Source: Pseudomonas sp. GR 6-02
Lineage (GTDB): Bacteria > Pseudomonadota > Gammaproteobacteria > Pseudomonadales > Pseudomonadaceae
NCBI RefSeq assembly: GCF_001655615.1
Contig: NZ_CP011567.1
Location: forward strand, 930,001-994,000
DNA: 64,000 nucleotides
Direction: 5' to 3'
This document shows positions 1 to 7,706 of this stretch, piece after piece. The notes below the pieces were generated by a model. That model was not told where the DNA came from and did not search any database. It saw nothing but the letters and a program-made list of their open reading frames with translations. The first letter of the stretch is position 1, and each line of letters opens with the position of its first letter. Made by a program: the position numbers and the translations under genes.

Positions 1-288
1 GATTGCTCACTTCATAGTGGGCGGCTTTCGCTTCACCAAAATGCAGTGTTCTGAGGCTACCCCGTTCACCGGCTGACAGGGTGAAGCGCGATACGTTGAA
101 GACAATTCCATGGTTGCCGGAAAACTGATCCCTTTCAAACTTCAATGCTCGCGTCCTTATCGAGTCTGGAAAGGCAGGGAGTTTCTCTTAGCTCCTGGGC
201 TTTCGCAAATGCAAAATCAAAAGCAGCTGAGGCGGCCTGTTTACTCGCGTGTACACCGCCCTGCCGTTTTCGTGTCCGGGTTATCGCA
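1..288. other. Unassigned sequence at window edge
   Basis: No convincing gene is visible between the window start and the stop codon of the first gene. Short open frames exist on the plus strand, but they have no clear ribosome binding site and run antisense into the next gene. The sequence may be the intergenic region or leader of a gene outside the window. Confidence 0.4.
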
Positions 289-1005
289 TCAAGGCATCAA
301 CACTTCAATCGCCCCATCCGCTGTCATGCTGACCTGGCTGGTGCCGGCTTCAACTTCTGGCGTCACCGGTGCCGAATCCATGCCGGCGGCTTTCATCATC
401 ATCGGCCCGCGCATGTACGGTTGTGGATAGCCGTTGCTGTTGAGGTTCAGGTTGACGATTTTGTAGCTCTTGCCGCCCAGGGCGTCGGTGGCCAGTTGGG
501 CGCGGGCCTTGAAGGCGGTCACGGCTTCTTTGAGCAGGGCGTCTTCGCTGGCTTTGCGGGTTGGCGTTGCGATGGCGAAGTCCATGCCGCCCATTTTCAG
601 GTCGGTGAGCAATTCGCCGGTGAGTTTGGACAGGGCGGCGAAGTCCGAGCTTTCCAGGCGCAGTTCGGCGCGTTCGCGCCAGCCGGTGATTTTCTGGCCT
701 TTGGTGTCGTAGATCGGGTAGCTGTTGCGGCTGCCTTGGCGCAGGGTGATGTCCTTGACCTGTTTGGCCTGGGCCAGCGCCTTGTTCATGGTAGTGCTGA
801 CGTCGGCGGCGAGTTTGGCCGGGTCGGTGTTTTGTTCTTCGGTGTAGAGGGTCACGATCATCAGGTCGCGGGCCACTTCCTGGCTGACTTCGGCGCGCAG
901 GGAGATCTGGTTGTAATGCAACTCGTCGACGGCCAGGGCCGGGAGGCTGGCGGCGGTGCCAACGCTTAGGGCAAGAAGGGCGGCGCTGCGGCGCAATGTG
1001 TGCAT
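289..1005 (-). CDS. Periplasmic SIMPL-domain protein (DUF541)
   Basis: The 238-residue protein starts with a signal peptide of about 25 residues (RRSAALLALSVGTAASLPALA, cleavage near Ala-25), so it should be periplasmic. The remainder matches the SIMPL/DUF541 family in length and pattern: a YNQISLRAEVSQEV strand near the N-terminus, the pair IVTLYTEEQ, and a C-terminal stretch ending in GAIEVLMP. The family is linked to oxidative-stress protection and envelope homeostasis, but its biochemical activity is not settled. The start is supported by a purine-rich AAGGAGC seven bases upstream on the minus strand. The gene stands alone, divergent from the two-component operon. The family call is fairly safe; the role is not known. 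Confidence 0.85.
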   Translation of the reverse strand: MHTLRRSAALLALSVGTAASLPALAVDELHYNQISLRAEVSQEVARDLMIVTLYTEEQNTDPAKLAADVSTTMNKALAQAKQVKDITLRQGSRNSYPIYDTKGQKITGWRERAELRLESSDFAALSKLTGELLTDLKMGGMDFAIATPTRKASEDALLKEAVTAFKARAQLATDALGGKSYKIVNLNLNSNGYPQPYMRGPMMMKAAGMDSAPVTPEVEAGTSQVSMTADGAIEVLMP

Positions 1006-1127
1006 GAAAAGCTCCTTGGACGATGCGCAGGGGTTAGGGTCCGAACCTGCGTGAAACCATCAGACTCTAGCTTCAATGGTCCGTTTCGCACAGTTACAAC
1101 TTCTATACAGATGGAATGCTGGTGATC

Positions 1128-1262
1128 CTGTGGCGAGGGGGCTTGCCCCCGTTCGGCTGCGCAGCAGTCGCCATTCGGCAGATACAGTATGCAGGATCAA
1201 AACGCGGTGGCAGGTTTGGGACTGCTTCGCAGTCCAACGGGGGCAAGCCCCCTCGCCACAGG
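1128..1262. repeat. REP pair in inverted orientation
   Basis: Two GC-rich REP units face each other. The first reads GTGGCGAGGGGGCTTGCCCC from about 1130 and the second reads CGGGGGCAAGCCCCCTCGCC up to about 1257, with about 50 bases between them. Each unit is itself a hairpin and the pair can fold into a larger cruciform. This is the classic clustered REP arrangement of fluorescent pseudomonads, lying between a divergent gene pair. Confidence 0.85.
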
Positions 1263-1371
1263 GGCACTCGTCACAAAAGAGCCTGTGGTCGTTTGCCGCA
1301 CTTTCGCCTCTCAGGCCCGCGGCTTGGTTATACTCCGTGCGATCCGCCTGGAGCGCTCATCAGGAGAGCTC

Positions 1372-2634
1372 ATGCTCGCCCCCGTACAATTGACTTCCGC
1401 CACTCGCCAGAACCTCTGGCGGCTGACTTTCATCCGGATTCTGGTGCTCGCCGCCCAGGCCGGCTCCGTAGGCCTGGCCTACTGGCTCCAGCTGCTGCCG
1501 TTGCCGTGGGTGCCGCTGGCGATGACCCTGGGCTGTTCGACGCTGTTGTGTGTGTTCACCGCCGTGCGCCTGCGCACTTCGTGGCCGGTTACCGAGCTTG
1601 AATACGCCCTGCAACTGGCCTGCGACCTGTTTATCCACAGCGCCTTGTTGTATTTCTCCGGTGGTTCGACCAACCCGTTCGTCTCTTATTACCTGGTGCC
1701 GCTGACCATCGCCGCCGTGACGCTGCCGTGGCGCTATTCGGTGATTCTGTCGGGTATCGCCCTGGCGCTGTATACGTTGCTGCTGGCGCGGTTCTACCCG
1801 CTGGAAACCTTCCCCATCGCCCGGGAAAACCTGCAGATCTACGGCATGTGGTTGAGTTTTGCCTTGGCCGCCGCCGTCATCACCTTCTTTGCTGCACGCA
1901 TGGCTGAAGAGCTGCGTCGGCAGGAAGAGCTGCGTGCGATCCGTCGCGAGGAAGGCCTGCGCGATCAGCAATTGCTGGCCGTCGCGACTCAGGCTGCCGG
2001 TGCCGCCCATGAACTGGGCACGCCGCTGGCGACCATGAGCGTGTTGCTCAAAGAGATGCAGCAGGATCACCCCGACCCGATGTTGCAGGACGATTTGAAG
2101 GTTTTGCAGGATCAGGTCAAGTTGTGCAAGGAAACCTTGCAGCAGCTGGTGCGCGCCGCCGAGGCCAACCGTCGTATGGCGGTGGAGATGCAGGATGTCA
2201 CCGACTGGCTCGACGAAGCGCTCAACCGCTGGCACCTGATGCGTCCTGAGGCCAGTTATCGCTTCCAGCGTCTGGGCCAGGGCACGGTGCCGCGCATGGC
2301 GCCGCCGCCGGATTTGACTCAAGCGCTGTTGAACCTGCTGAACAACGCCGCCGATGCCTGCCCTGAAGGCTTGCAAGTGACCCTGGACTGGACCGTCGAA
2401 GACTTGACCATCAGCATTCGCGACCATGGTGCCGGTGTACCGCTGGCTATCGCCGAGCAGATCGGCAAACCGTTTTTTACCACCAAGGGCAAAGGTTTCG
2501 GCCTGGGCCTGTTTTTGAGCAAGGCCAGCGTGACACGCGCCGGCGGCTCAGTGAAACTCTACAGTCATGAGGAAGGCGGCACGCTCACCGAGCTGCGCCT
2601 GCCCCGTGTCGCCCGAGGAGACGAACATGAGTGA
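1372..2634 (+). CDS. roxS: Redox-responsive sensor histidine kinase (RegB/PrrB/RoxS family)
   Basis: This 420-residue membrane histidine kinase has about six hydrophobic segments in residues 20-175, then a cytoplasmic kinase core. Two RegB-family signatures are present: GGSTNPF at residues 97-103, the quinone-sensing loop, and an H-box HELGTPLAT with the phospho-accepting His at 213. The N-box (LLNLLNNAADA) and G-boxes (DHGAGVP, GKGFGLGLFL) follow. RegB-type kinases sense the redox state of the ubiquinone pool and phosphorylate their partner regulator; in Pseudomonas RoxS controls the choice of terminal oxidase. The start used has AGGAG six bases upstream; an upstream in-frame ATG at 1189 lies inside the REP pair and is unlikely. 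The stop overlaps the next gene by 8 bases, so the two are translationally coupled. Confidence 0.92.
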   Translation: MLAPVQLTSATRQNLWRLTFIRILVLAAQAGSVGLAYWLQLLPLPWVPLAMTLGCSTLLCVFTAVRLRTSWPVTELEYALQLACDLFIHSALLYFSGGSTNPFVSYYLVPLTIAAVTLPWRYSVILSGIALALYTLLLARFYPLETFPIARENLQIYGMWLSFALAAAVITFFAARMAEELRRQEELRAIRREEGLRDQQLLAVATQAAGAAHELGTPLATMSVLLKEMQQDHPDPMLQDDLKVLQDQVKLCKETLQQLVRAAEANRRMAVEMQDVTDWLDEALNRWHLMRPEASYRFQRLGQGTVPRMAPPPDLTQALLNLLNNAADACPEGLQVTLDWTVEDLTISIRDHGAGVPLAIAEQIGKPFFTTKGKGFGLGLFLSKASVTRAGGSVKLYSHEEGGTLTELRLPRVARGDEHE

Positions 2635-3187
2635 CGAGATCCAAGTTGAAGGCGAAGAACTGCCGCATTTGCTGCTGGTAGACGACGATGCAACCTTCAC
2701 CCGCGTGATGGCCCGCGCCATGGCCCGCCGTGGTTTTCGCGTCAGCACCGCAGGTTCCGCCGAAGAGGGCCTGACCATCGCCCAGGCCGATATCCCTGAT
2801 TACGCCGCGCTGGACCTGAAAATGGACGGCGATTCAGGCCTGGTGTTGCTGCCCAAGCTGCTCGAACTCGACCCGGACATGCGCGTGGTGATCCTCACCG
2901 GTTACTCGAGCATTGCCACCGCCGTCGAGGCAATCAAGCGCGGCGCCTGCAATTACCTGTGCAAACCGGCGGATGCCGATGACGTGCTGGCCGCGCTGCT
3001 CTCCGAGCACGCCGACCTCGACAGCCTGGTGCCGGAAAACCCGATGTCCGTGGACCGTCTCCAGTGGGAGCACATCCAGCGCGTCCTGACCGAGCACGAA
3101 GGCAACATCTCCGCCACCGCCCGTGCCCTGGGCATGCACCGCCGCACGCTGCAGCGCAAACTGCAGAAGCGTCCGGTCCGTCGCTGA
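2627..3187 (+). CDS. roxR: Response regulator of the RegA/PrrA/RoxR family
   Basis: This 186-residue protein is the partner of the preceding kinase. An N-terminal receiver domain (residues about 13-125) carries the acidic pair DDD at 19-21, the phospho-accepting Asp-63 (ALDLKMDG), Thr-91 and Lys-113 (CKPAD). A short linker leads to a Fis-type helix-turn-helix (EGNISATARALGMHRRTLQR), the compact RegA architecture with no AAA domain. The start ATG at 2627 lies inside the last codons of roxS (ATGAGTGA) and is preceded by GAGGAG. Phosphorylated RoxR would activate or repress respiratory genes according to the redox state. Very confident call. Confidence 0.93.
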   Translation: MSDEIQVEGEELPHLLLVDDDATFTRVMARAMARRGFRVSTAGSAEEGLTIAQADIPDYAALDLKMDGDSGLVLLPKLLELDPDMRVVILTGYSSIATAVEAIKRGACNYLCKPADADDVLAALLSEHADLDSLVPENPMSVDRLQWEHIQRVLTEHEGNISATARALGMHRRTLQRKLQKRPVRR

Positions 3188-3283
3188 ACGAGCGCTGAAC
3201 GGTTATCGCCAGCTCTCGCGATCACACGAGCCGATCATCTATGATCGGTTCGTGTGTGTTCTTTTCTTTATCGAGCCTTATCC

Positions 3284-5011
3284 ATGAATCAGAACGCTGA
3301 ATATTCCGCGGTCAACGATGCTGTGCGCGGGCAGTTTTTTCGCAAAGTGTGGGCGATGACCACGCCTTACTGGCGCAGCGAAGAGAAGGGCAAGGCCTGG
3401 ACGCTGTTGATCGCTGTGATTGCGCTGTCATTGTTCAGCGTGGCGATTTCGGTGTGGATCAACAGTTGGTACAAAGACTTCTATAACGCCCTGCAAAAGA
3501 AGGACGAAGCAGCCTTCTGGCAGCTGATTCTGTATTTCTGCGGCATCGCCTCCGTGGCGATTCTTGGCGCGGTGTATCGGCTTTATCTGACTCAGATGCT
3601 GACCATTCGCTGGCGAGCCTGGCTCACCGAAAAGCACTTCGCCCGCTGGCTAGGCAGCAAGAATTACTATCAGCTGGAGCAGGGCGGTTACACCGATAAC
3701 CCGGACCAGCGGATTTCCGAAGACCTCAATAAGTTCACCACCAACACCTTGGGCCTGGGCCTTGGGCTGATACGGAACATCGTCAGCCTGGTGTCGTTTT
3801 CGATCATTTTGTGGGGCGTGTCGGGCAGCATCGAAGTGTTTGGCTTCACGATCCCCGGCTACATGTTCTGGTGCGCACTGGTTTACGCCGCCGTCGGCAG
3901 CTGGCTGACGCATGTGATCGGTCGTCGCTTGATCAGCCTCAACAACAACCAGCAACGTTTCGAAGCCGACTTGCGTTTCTCCATGGTGCGGGTCCGCGAA
4001 AATGCGGAGAGCATTGCGCTGTACAACGGCGAACCCAACGAGAACCGTCGTCTGAGCAGTCGCTTCGGCCTGGTTTGGCACAACTTCTGGGACATCATGA
4101 AAGTGTCCAAGCGCCTGACTTTCTTCACCGCCGGTTATGCCCAGATTGCAATCATCTTTCCATTCATGGTCGCTGCGCCGCGTTACTTCGCCGGCAAGAT
4201 CGAACTTGGTGAGCTGATGCAAATCAACTCCGCGTTCGGCAATGTGCAGGAGAACTTCAGCTGGTTCATCAGCGCGTACCAGGACCTTGCCGAGTGGCGC
4301 GCCACCTGTGATCGTCTGCTGAGTTTCCGTCAGGCCATGACCGACAACGAAGAGCGCGCGCCGGCCATCGACGTGCAGAATCAGGGTTCGGCACTACGGG
4401 TGCATAACCTTGGTCTTGACCTCGCTGACGGTCGTCATTTGCTGACCAATGCCGACATGACCGTGGAGGAGGGCGAGCGCGTCATGCTCAGCGGTCGTTC
4501 CGGCAGCGGCAAGTCGACCTTGCTGCGAGCGATGGGGCACCTTTGGCCAGCCGGCCACGGCAGCATTCGCCTGCCGACGGCGCGTTATCTGTTCCTGCCG
4601 CAAAAACCCTATCTGCCGATTGGCAGCCTGCGTGAGGCGTTGAGTTATCCACAACCGGGCGACACCTACCCGCACGAGCGCTACGTCCACGTGCTGGAAA
4701 CCAGCCGCTTGCCGCACCTGGTTTCGCGTCTGGATGAAGCCAATCACTGGCAGCGCATGCTTTCGCCGGGTGAGCAGCAACGTCTGGCCTTCGCCCGTGC
4801 GCTGCTGTATGCGCCGCAATGGCTGTACATGGACGAAGCCACCTCGGCGATGGACGAAGAGGATGAAGCGTCGTTGTATCAGGCGTTGATCGATGAATTG
4901 CCGGGGCTGAGCATTGTCAGCGTCGGCCATCGCAGCAGCCTGAAACGTTTCCATCCACGGCATGTGCGCATCGAGAATGGTCACCTGGTGGACCAGGCCG
5001 TGACCGCCTGA
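3284..5011 (+). CDS. ABC transporter fusing membrane and ATPase domains, SbmA/YddA (ABC_membrane_2) type
   Basis: The 575-residue half-transporter has a membrane domain over residues about 25-330 with the family-typical WINSWYKDFYNALQKKD and a second conserved block at NPDQRISEDL. The nucleotide-binding domain covers about 370-575: Walker A GRSGSGKST, signature LSPGEQQRLAFARALL, Walker B WLYMDEATSAMD and the switch His in SVGHRSS. Such proteins act as homodimers in the inner membrane; relatives include E. coli YddA and the peroxisomal ABCD family, with lipid-like or peptide substrates proposed. The ATG at 3284 is preferred over the upstream ORF start because it begins the conserved region. 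The substrate cannot be inferred from the neighbours. Confidence 0.88.
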   Translation: MNQNAEYSAVNDAVRGQFFRKVWAMTTPYWRSEEKGKAWTLLIAVIALSLFSVAISVWINSWYKDFYNALQKKDEAAFWQLILYFCGIASVAILGAVYRLYLTQMLTIRWRAWLTEKHFARWLGSKNYYQLEQGGYTDNPDQRISEDLNKFTTNTLGLGLGLIRNIVSLVSFSIILWGVSGSIEVFGFTIPGYMFWCALVYAAVGSWLTHVIGRRLISLNNNQQRFEADLRFSMVRVRENAESIALYNGEPNENRRLSSRFGLVWHNFWDIMKVSKRLTFFTAGYAQIAIIFPFMVAAPRYFAGKIELGELMQINSAFGNVQENFSWFISAYQDLAEWRATCDRLLSFRQAMTDNEERAPAIDVQNQGSALRVHNLGLDLADGRHLLTNADMTVEEGERVMLSGRSGSGKSTLLRAMGHLWPAGHGSIRLPTARYLFLPQKPYLPIGSLREALSYPQPGDTYPHERYVHVLETSRLPHLVSRLDEANHWQRMLSPGEQQRLAFARALLYAPQWLYMDEATSAMDEEDEASLYQALIDELPGLSIVSVGHRSSLKRFHPRHVRIENGHLVDQAVTA

Positions 5012-5012
5012 A

Positions 5013-5105
5013 CCTGTGGGAGCGTGGCTTGCCCGCGATGAACGATAACGCGGTTCGTCAGGAAACCGCGTCAAGGCCATCGCGGGCATGCCACGCTCCC
5101 ACAGG
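5013..5105. repeat. REP (BIME-like) inverted repeat
   Basis: The element opens with CCTGTGGGAGCGTGGCTTGC and closes with the complementary CATGCCACGCTCCCACAGG, with an inner palindrome around AACGCGGTTC/GAAACCGCGT. It begins 2 bases after the ABC transporter stop codon. It may stabilise the 3' end of that mRNA or act as a weak terminator. A closely related element occurs at 35035-35128. Confidence 0.88.
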
Positions 5106-5176
5106 TCAACGGTGATCGTACAACCCGCATGCGCTATGATGCGGTTTCAGCCGTTTTTTCGAGACAGACGTTCACC

Positions 5177-5923
5177 ATGGAAAACCCGATCGACGCACCT
5201 CGCCTCCCTCGCAAGCGCCGCAGCCTCGCACAGGAATTGGTGACGGTGTTGTCCGAGCAGATCCGCGACGGTCAGCTCAAGCGTGGCGACAAATTGCCCA
5301 CCGAGTCGGCGATCATGAATGCCCATGGCGTCAGCCGCACCGTGGTGCGTGAAGCGATCTCCCGTTTGCAGGCAGCAGGGCAAGTGGAAACCCGTCACGG
5401 CATCGGCACCTTCGTGCTCGACACCCCGAGCCCGAGCGGTTTTCGCATCGACCCGGCGACCGTGGTGACCTTGCTCGATGTATTGGCGATTCTGGAACTG
5501 CGCATCAGCCTGGAAGTGGAGTCCGCCGGCCTTGCCGCGCAACGTCGCAGCCCGGAGCAGTTAGCGGCGATGCGTGAGGCGCTGGACGCCTTAAACGAAA
5601 GTGCCGCCCACGCCGGCGATGCCGTGGCGTCGGACTTCCAGTTCCACCTGCAAATCGCCCTGGCCACCGGCAACCGCTACTTCACCGACATCATGACCCA
5701 CCTGGGCACCAGCATCATTCCGCGCACACGCCTCAACTCCGCGCGCCTGGCCCATGACGACCAGCAGCACTACATGAGTCGCCTGAGCCGTGAACACGAA
5801 GAGATTTACGATGCGATTGCCCGGCAGGATTCCGATGCGGCGCGGGCGGCGATGCGCTTGCACCTGACCAATAGCCGTGAGCGGCTGCGCCAGGCGCATG
5901 AAGAGGCGCAGGCGCAAGGTTGA
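5177..5923 (+). CDS. FadR-subfamily GntR transcriptional regulator of hexarate catabolism
   Basis: This 248-residue regulator has an N-terminal winged helix (residues about 15-85: LAQELVTVLSEQIRDGQL, RGDKLPTESAIM, SRTVVREAISRL, ETRHGIGTFV) and an all-helical FCD effector domain. The FCD domain has Asp/His-type ligand positions in VASDFQFHLQIALATGN and LSREHEEIYDAI. FCD regulators usually bind small carboxylates, often through a metal. The following genes degrade glucarate and galactarate, so the likely effector is a hexarate or a pathway intermediate (inference). The ATG at 5177 follows the REP element; an upstream in-frame ATG at 5129 would add 16 unconserved residues. Probable targets are the palindromes upstream of kdgD. 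Confidence 0.88.
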   Translation: MENPIDAPRLPRKRRSLAQELVTVLSEQIRDGQLKRGDKLPTESAIMNAHGVSRTVVREAISRLQAAGQVETRHGIGTFVLDTPSPSGFRIDPATVVTLLDVLAILELRISLEVESAGLAAQRRSPEQLAAMREALDALNESAAHAGDAVASDFQFHLQIALATGNRYFTDIMTHLGTSIIPRTRLNSARLAHDDQQHYMSRLSREHEEIYDAIARQDSDAARAAMRLHLTNSRERLRQAHEEAQAQG

Positions 5924-5952
5924 ACGGTGCGTGGCAGGAAATCGTTCTACTC

Positions 5953-5983
5953 AAAAAAGCGCCTGACCGGTAAACGATCAGGC
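5953..5983 (-). terminator. Rho-independent terminator for the minus-strand gene at 5994
   Basis: Read on the minus strand, arms GCCTGA and TCAGGC enclose an 11-base loop and are followed by GC and a run of six T. It sits 10 bases beyond the stop of the small acidic protein gene and also lies just after the convergent regulator gene. Confidence 0.65.
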
Positions 5984-5993
5984 ACGATGAGGG

Positions 5994-6368
5994 TCAGGCT
6001 TCGATAAACAGTATCAGGGGCTCAGAACACGGCTCCAGACTCGACTCGTCCGCGAGTTTGTAGCGCAATTCCACTTCTGTGTTCAGGTACTTTTCCAGTT
6101 CTGTTTTGGGGATTCGCAGTTCAATTCCCGTCAGTTTTACCATGTCGTCGCAGGCGTCGTCCCAGACGCCGGTAGGCTCTGCGAGGCCCTCCCAGTCAGG
6201 CTCTTCCGTATTTGTGCCGAGGATCGGGTAGACATCCCAGTTCGGCGGAATATCGTTCGGGTCCGGCACGCGGACGATCAAGTCTTCACTTAGGGTCGAT
6301 AGCTGGATGGTTGCCCGATCGGCTGAGTGCTCCGGGAACTGCGGAAGGTGTGCAATAGCAAAAGTCAT
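5994..6368 (-). CDS. Small acidic hypothetical protein
   Basis: A 124-residue soluble protein with no signal peptide or membrane segment. It is rich in Glu, Asp and Pro (for example EEPDWEGLAEPTGVWDDACD) and ends in a hydrophobic strand LILFIEA. I do not recognise the family. The start was set at the ATG with AAGGAGAG nine bases upstream on the minus strand; the open frame extends 36 codons further upstream without a good ribosome binding site. It lies convergent to the GntR regulator and divergent from kdgD, and may simply be an unrelated insertion into the sugar-acid locus. It has its own hairpin terminator. Confidence 0.7.
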   Translation of the reverse strand: MTFAIAHLPQFPEHSADRATIQLSTLSEDLIVRVPDPNDIPPNWDVYPILGTNTEEPDWEGLAEPTGVWDDACDDMVKLTGIELRIPKTELEKYLNTEVELRYKLADESSLEPCSEPLILFIEA

Positions 6369-6594
6369 GTTGAATCGCTCTCCTTGAAAGATCTGCCGCG
6401 ATCCTTCGCGGCAGTCGTCGCACTTTACCGGGCGTATCGGTGATCTGCCGAACCCGATCATGACCAGGCATTTCAAGGTTCAACACTGCGCGCAGGCAAT
6501 GATCCTGGGGCGTTGAGTGAAAAATCCCCGAGGGTACTCTTCCGACAACGTATCTCCCTCCTAAGCTTGAAAGGCGCCGCTTTCACCCCTTTAA

Positions 6595-6607
6595 ACAACA
6601 ATGTTGT
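6595..6607. promoter_or_regulatory. Short palindrome upstream of kdgD, possible second regulator site
   Basis: ACAACA-A-TGTTGT is a perfect inverted repeat with 6-base arms around one base. It lies about 50 bases upstream of the larger kdgD-promoter palindrome and shares a TTGT/ACAA core with it. It could be an auxiliary GntR site; this is inference from position and symmetry. Confidence 0.4.
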
Positions 6608-6641
6608 CTGACAAAAATACCCACCCAGTGATGAAATGCAG

Positions 6642-6681
6642 TTGACGGTTGTATTTTAAGTTGTACGATGACCTACAACTT
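6642..6681 (+). promoter_or_regulatory. Candidate sigma70 promoter of kdgD with overlapping operator
   Basis: TTGACG at 6642-6647 and TACGAT at 6664-6669 form a -35/-10 pair with a 16-base spacer. The -10 element lies inside a perfect inverted repeat AAGTTGTA-N8-TACAACTT at 6658-6681. Such an arrangement fits repression by a dimeric GntR-family protein, whose sites are typically short TTGT/ACAA-type palindromes. The regulator encoded at 5177 is the obvious candidate. The start codon of kdgD lies 54 bases downstream of the palindrome. Confidence 0.6.
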
Positions 6682-6735
6682 CGGCGAAGGCTGAACGGTT
6701 TTCTCACACAACGTTGCTACCAGGGTGTTCGAATA

Positions 6736-7647
6736 ATGAATCCACAAGAACTGAAGTCCATCCTCTCTTCCGGCTTGCTGTCGTTCCCGGTCACCGACTT
6801 CAATGCCCAGGGCGACTTCCATCGCGCGGGCTACATCAAGCGTCTCGAGTGGCTGGCCCCATACGGCGCCTCGGCGTTGTTCGCCGCAGGCGGTACCGGT
6901 GAGTTCTTCTCTCTGGCGGCCAGCGAATATTCGGAAATCATCAAGACTGCGGTCGACACCTGCGCCAGCAGCGTGCCAATCCTCGCCGGTGTCGGTGGTT
7001 CGACCCGCCAGGCTATCGAATACGCTCAGGAAGCCGAGCGCCTGGGGGCCAAAGGCCTGTTGCTGCTGCCGCACTACCTGACCGAAGCCAGCCAGGACGG
7101 CGTTGCCGCGCACGTTGAAGCCGTGTGCAAATCGGTAAAAATCGGCGTGGTGGTTTACAACCGCAATGTCTGCCGCCTGACCGCGCCGCTGCTGGAACGA
7201 CTGGCCGAGCGCTGCCCGAACCTGATCGGCTACAAGGATGGCCTGGGCGATATCGAGCTGATGGTGTCGATCCGTCGCCGTCTCGGCGATCGTTTCAGCT
7301 ACTTGGGCGGCTTGCCGACTGCTGAAGTCTACGCCGCGGCCTACAAGGCTTTGGGCGTACCGGTTTATTCCTCGGCGGTGTTCAACTTCATCCCGAAAAC
7401 CGCGATGGATTTCTACCACGCCATTGCTCGCGAAGATCACGCCACCGTCGGCAAGATCATTGATGACTTCTTCCTGCCGTACCTGGATATCCGCAACCGC
7501 AAGGCCGGTTACGCGGTGAGCATCGTCAAGGCCGGGGCAAAAATTGCCGGCTATGACGCAGGCCCGGTGCGTGCACCGCTGACCGATCTGACGGGCGAAG
7601 AGTACGAAATGCTCGCCGCGCTGATCGACAAGCAGGGCGCGCAGTAA
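6736..7647 (+). CDS. kdgD: 5-dehydro-4-deoxyglucarate dehydratase
   Basis: This 303-residue TIM-barrel enzyme of the DHDPS/NAL superfamily removes water and CO2 from 5-keto-4-deoxyglucarate to give 2,5-dioxopentanoate (2-oxoglutarate semialdehyde). The Schiff-base Lys is at 167 ([10 protein letters not shown]), the catalytic Tyr near 141 (VVVYNRN), and the family loop GGTGEFFSL at 52-60. The N-terminus [11 protein letters not shown] is typical for KdgD. Length is normal. The chosen ATG begins the conserved region; the open frame extends 29 codons upstream into the promoter. The next gene oxidises its product, so the two form one catabolic module, separated by a hairpin. Confidence 0.94.
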   Translation: MNPQELKSILSSGLLSFPVTDFNAQGDFHRAGYIKRLEWLAPYGASALFAAGGTGEFFSLAASEYSEIIKTAVDTCASSVPILAGVGGSTRQAIEYAQEAERLGAKGLLLLPHYLTEASQDGVAAHVEAVCKSVKIGVVVYNRNVCRLTAPLLERLAERCPNLIGYKDGLGDIELMVSIRRRLGDRFSYLGGLPTAEVYAAAYKALGVPVYSSAVFNFIPKTAMDFYHAIAREDHATVGKIIDDFFLPYLDIRNRKAGYAVSIVKAGAKIAGYDAGPVRAPLTDLTGEEYEMLAALIDKQGAQ

Positions 7648-7664
7648 CACTCGATAAAACCAGG

Positions 7665-7689
7665 GCCGCTGAGCGATCAGCGGCTTTTT
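7665..7689 (+). terminator. Intrinsic terminator/attenuator between kdgD and the dehydrogenase gene
   Basis: GCCGCTGA-GCGA-TCAGCGGC is followed directly by five T. It lies 18 bases after the kdgD stop and just ahead of the next gene's ribosome binding site, so it probably reduces rather than blocks downstream transcription. Confidence 0.75.
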
Positions 7690-7706
7690 GCGTGAGGAGA
7701 TTTGTT

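Noticed and set aside
1128..1262. The GC-rich inverted repeats resemble an insertion sequence end or CRISPR unit
   Set aside because: They are single paired units with the REP core found elsewhere in the window, without transposase, target duplication or regular spacers. No CRISPR array was seen anywhere.
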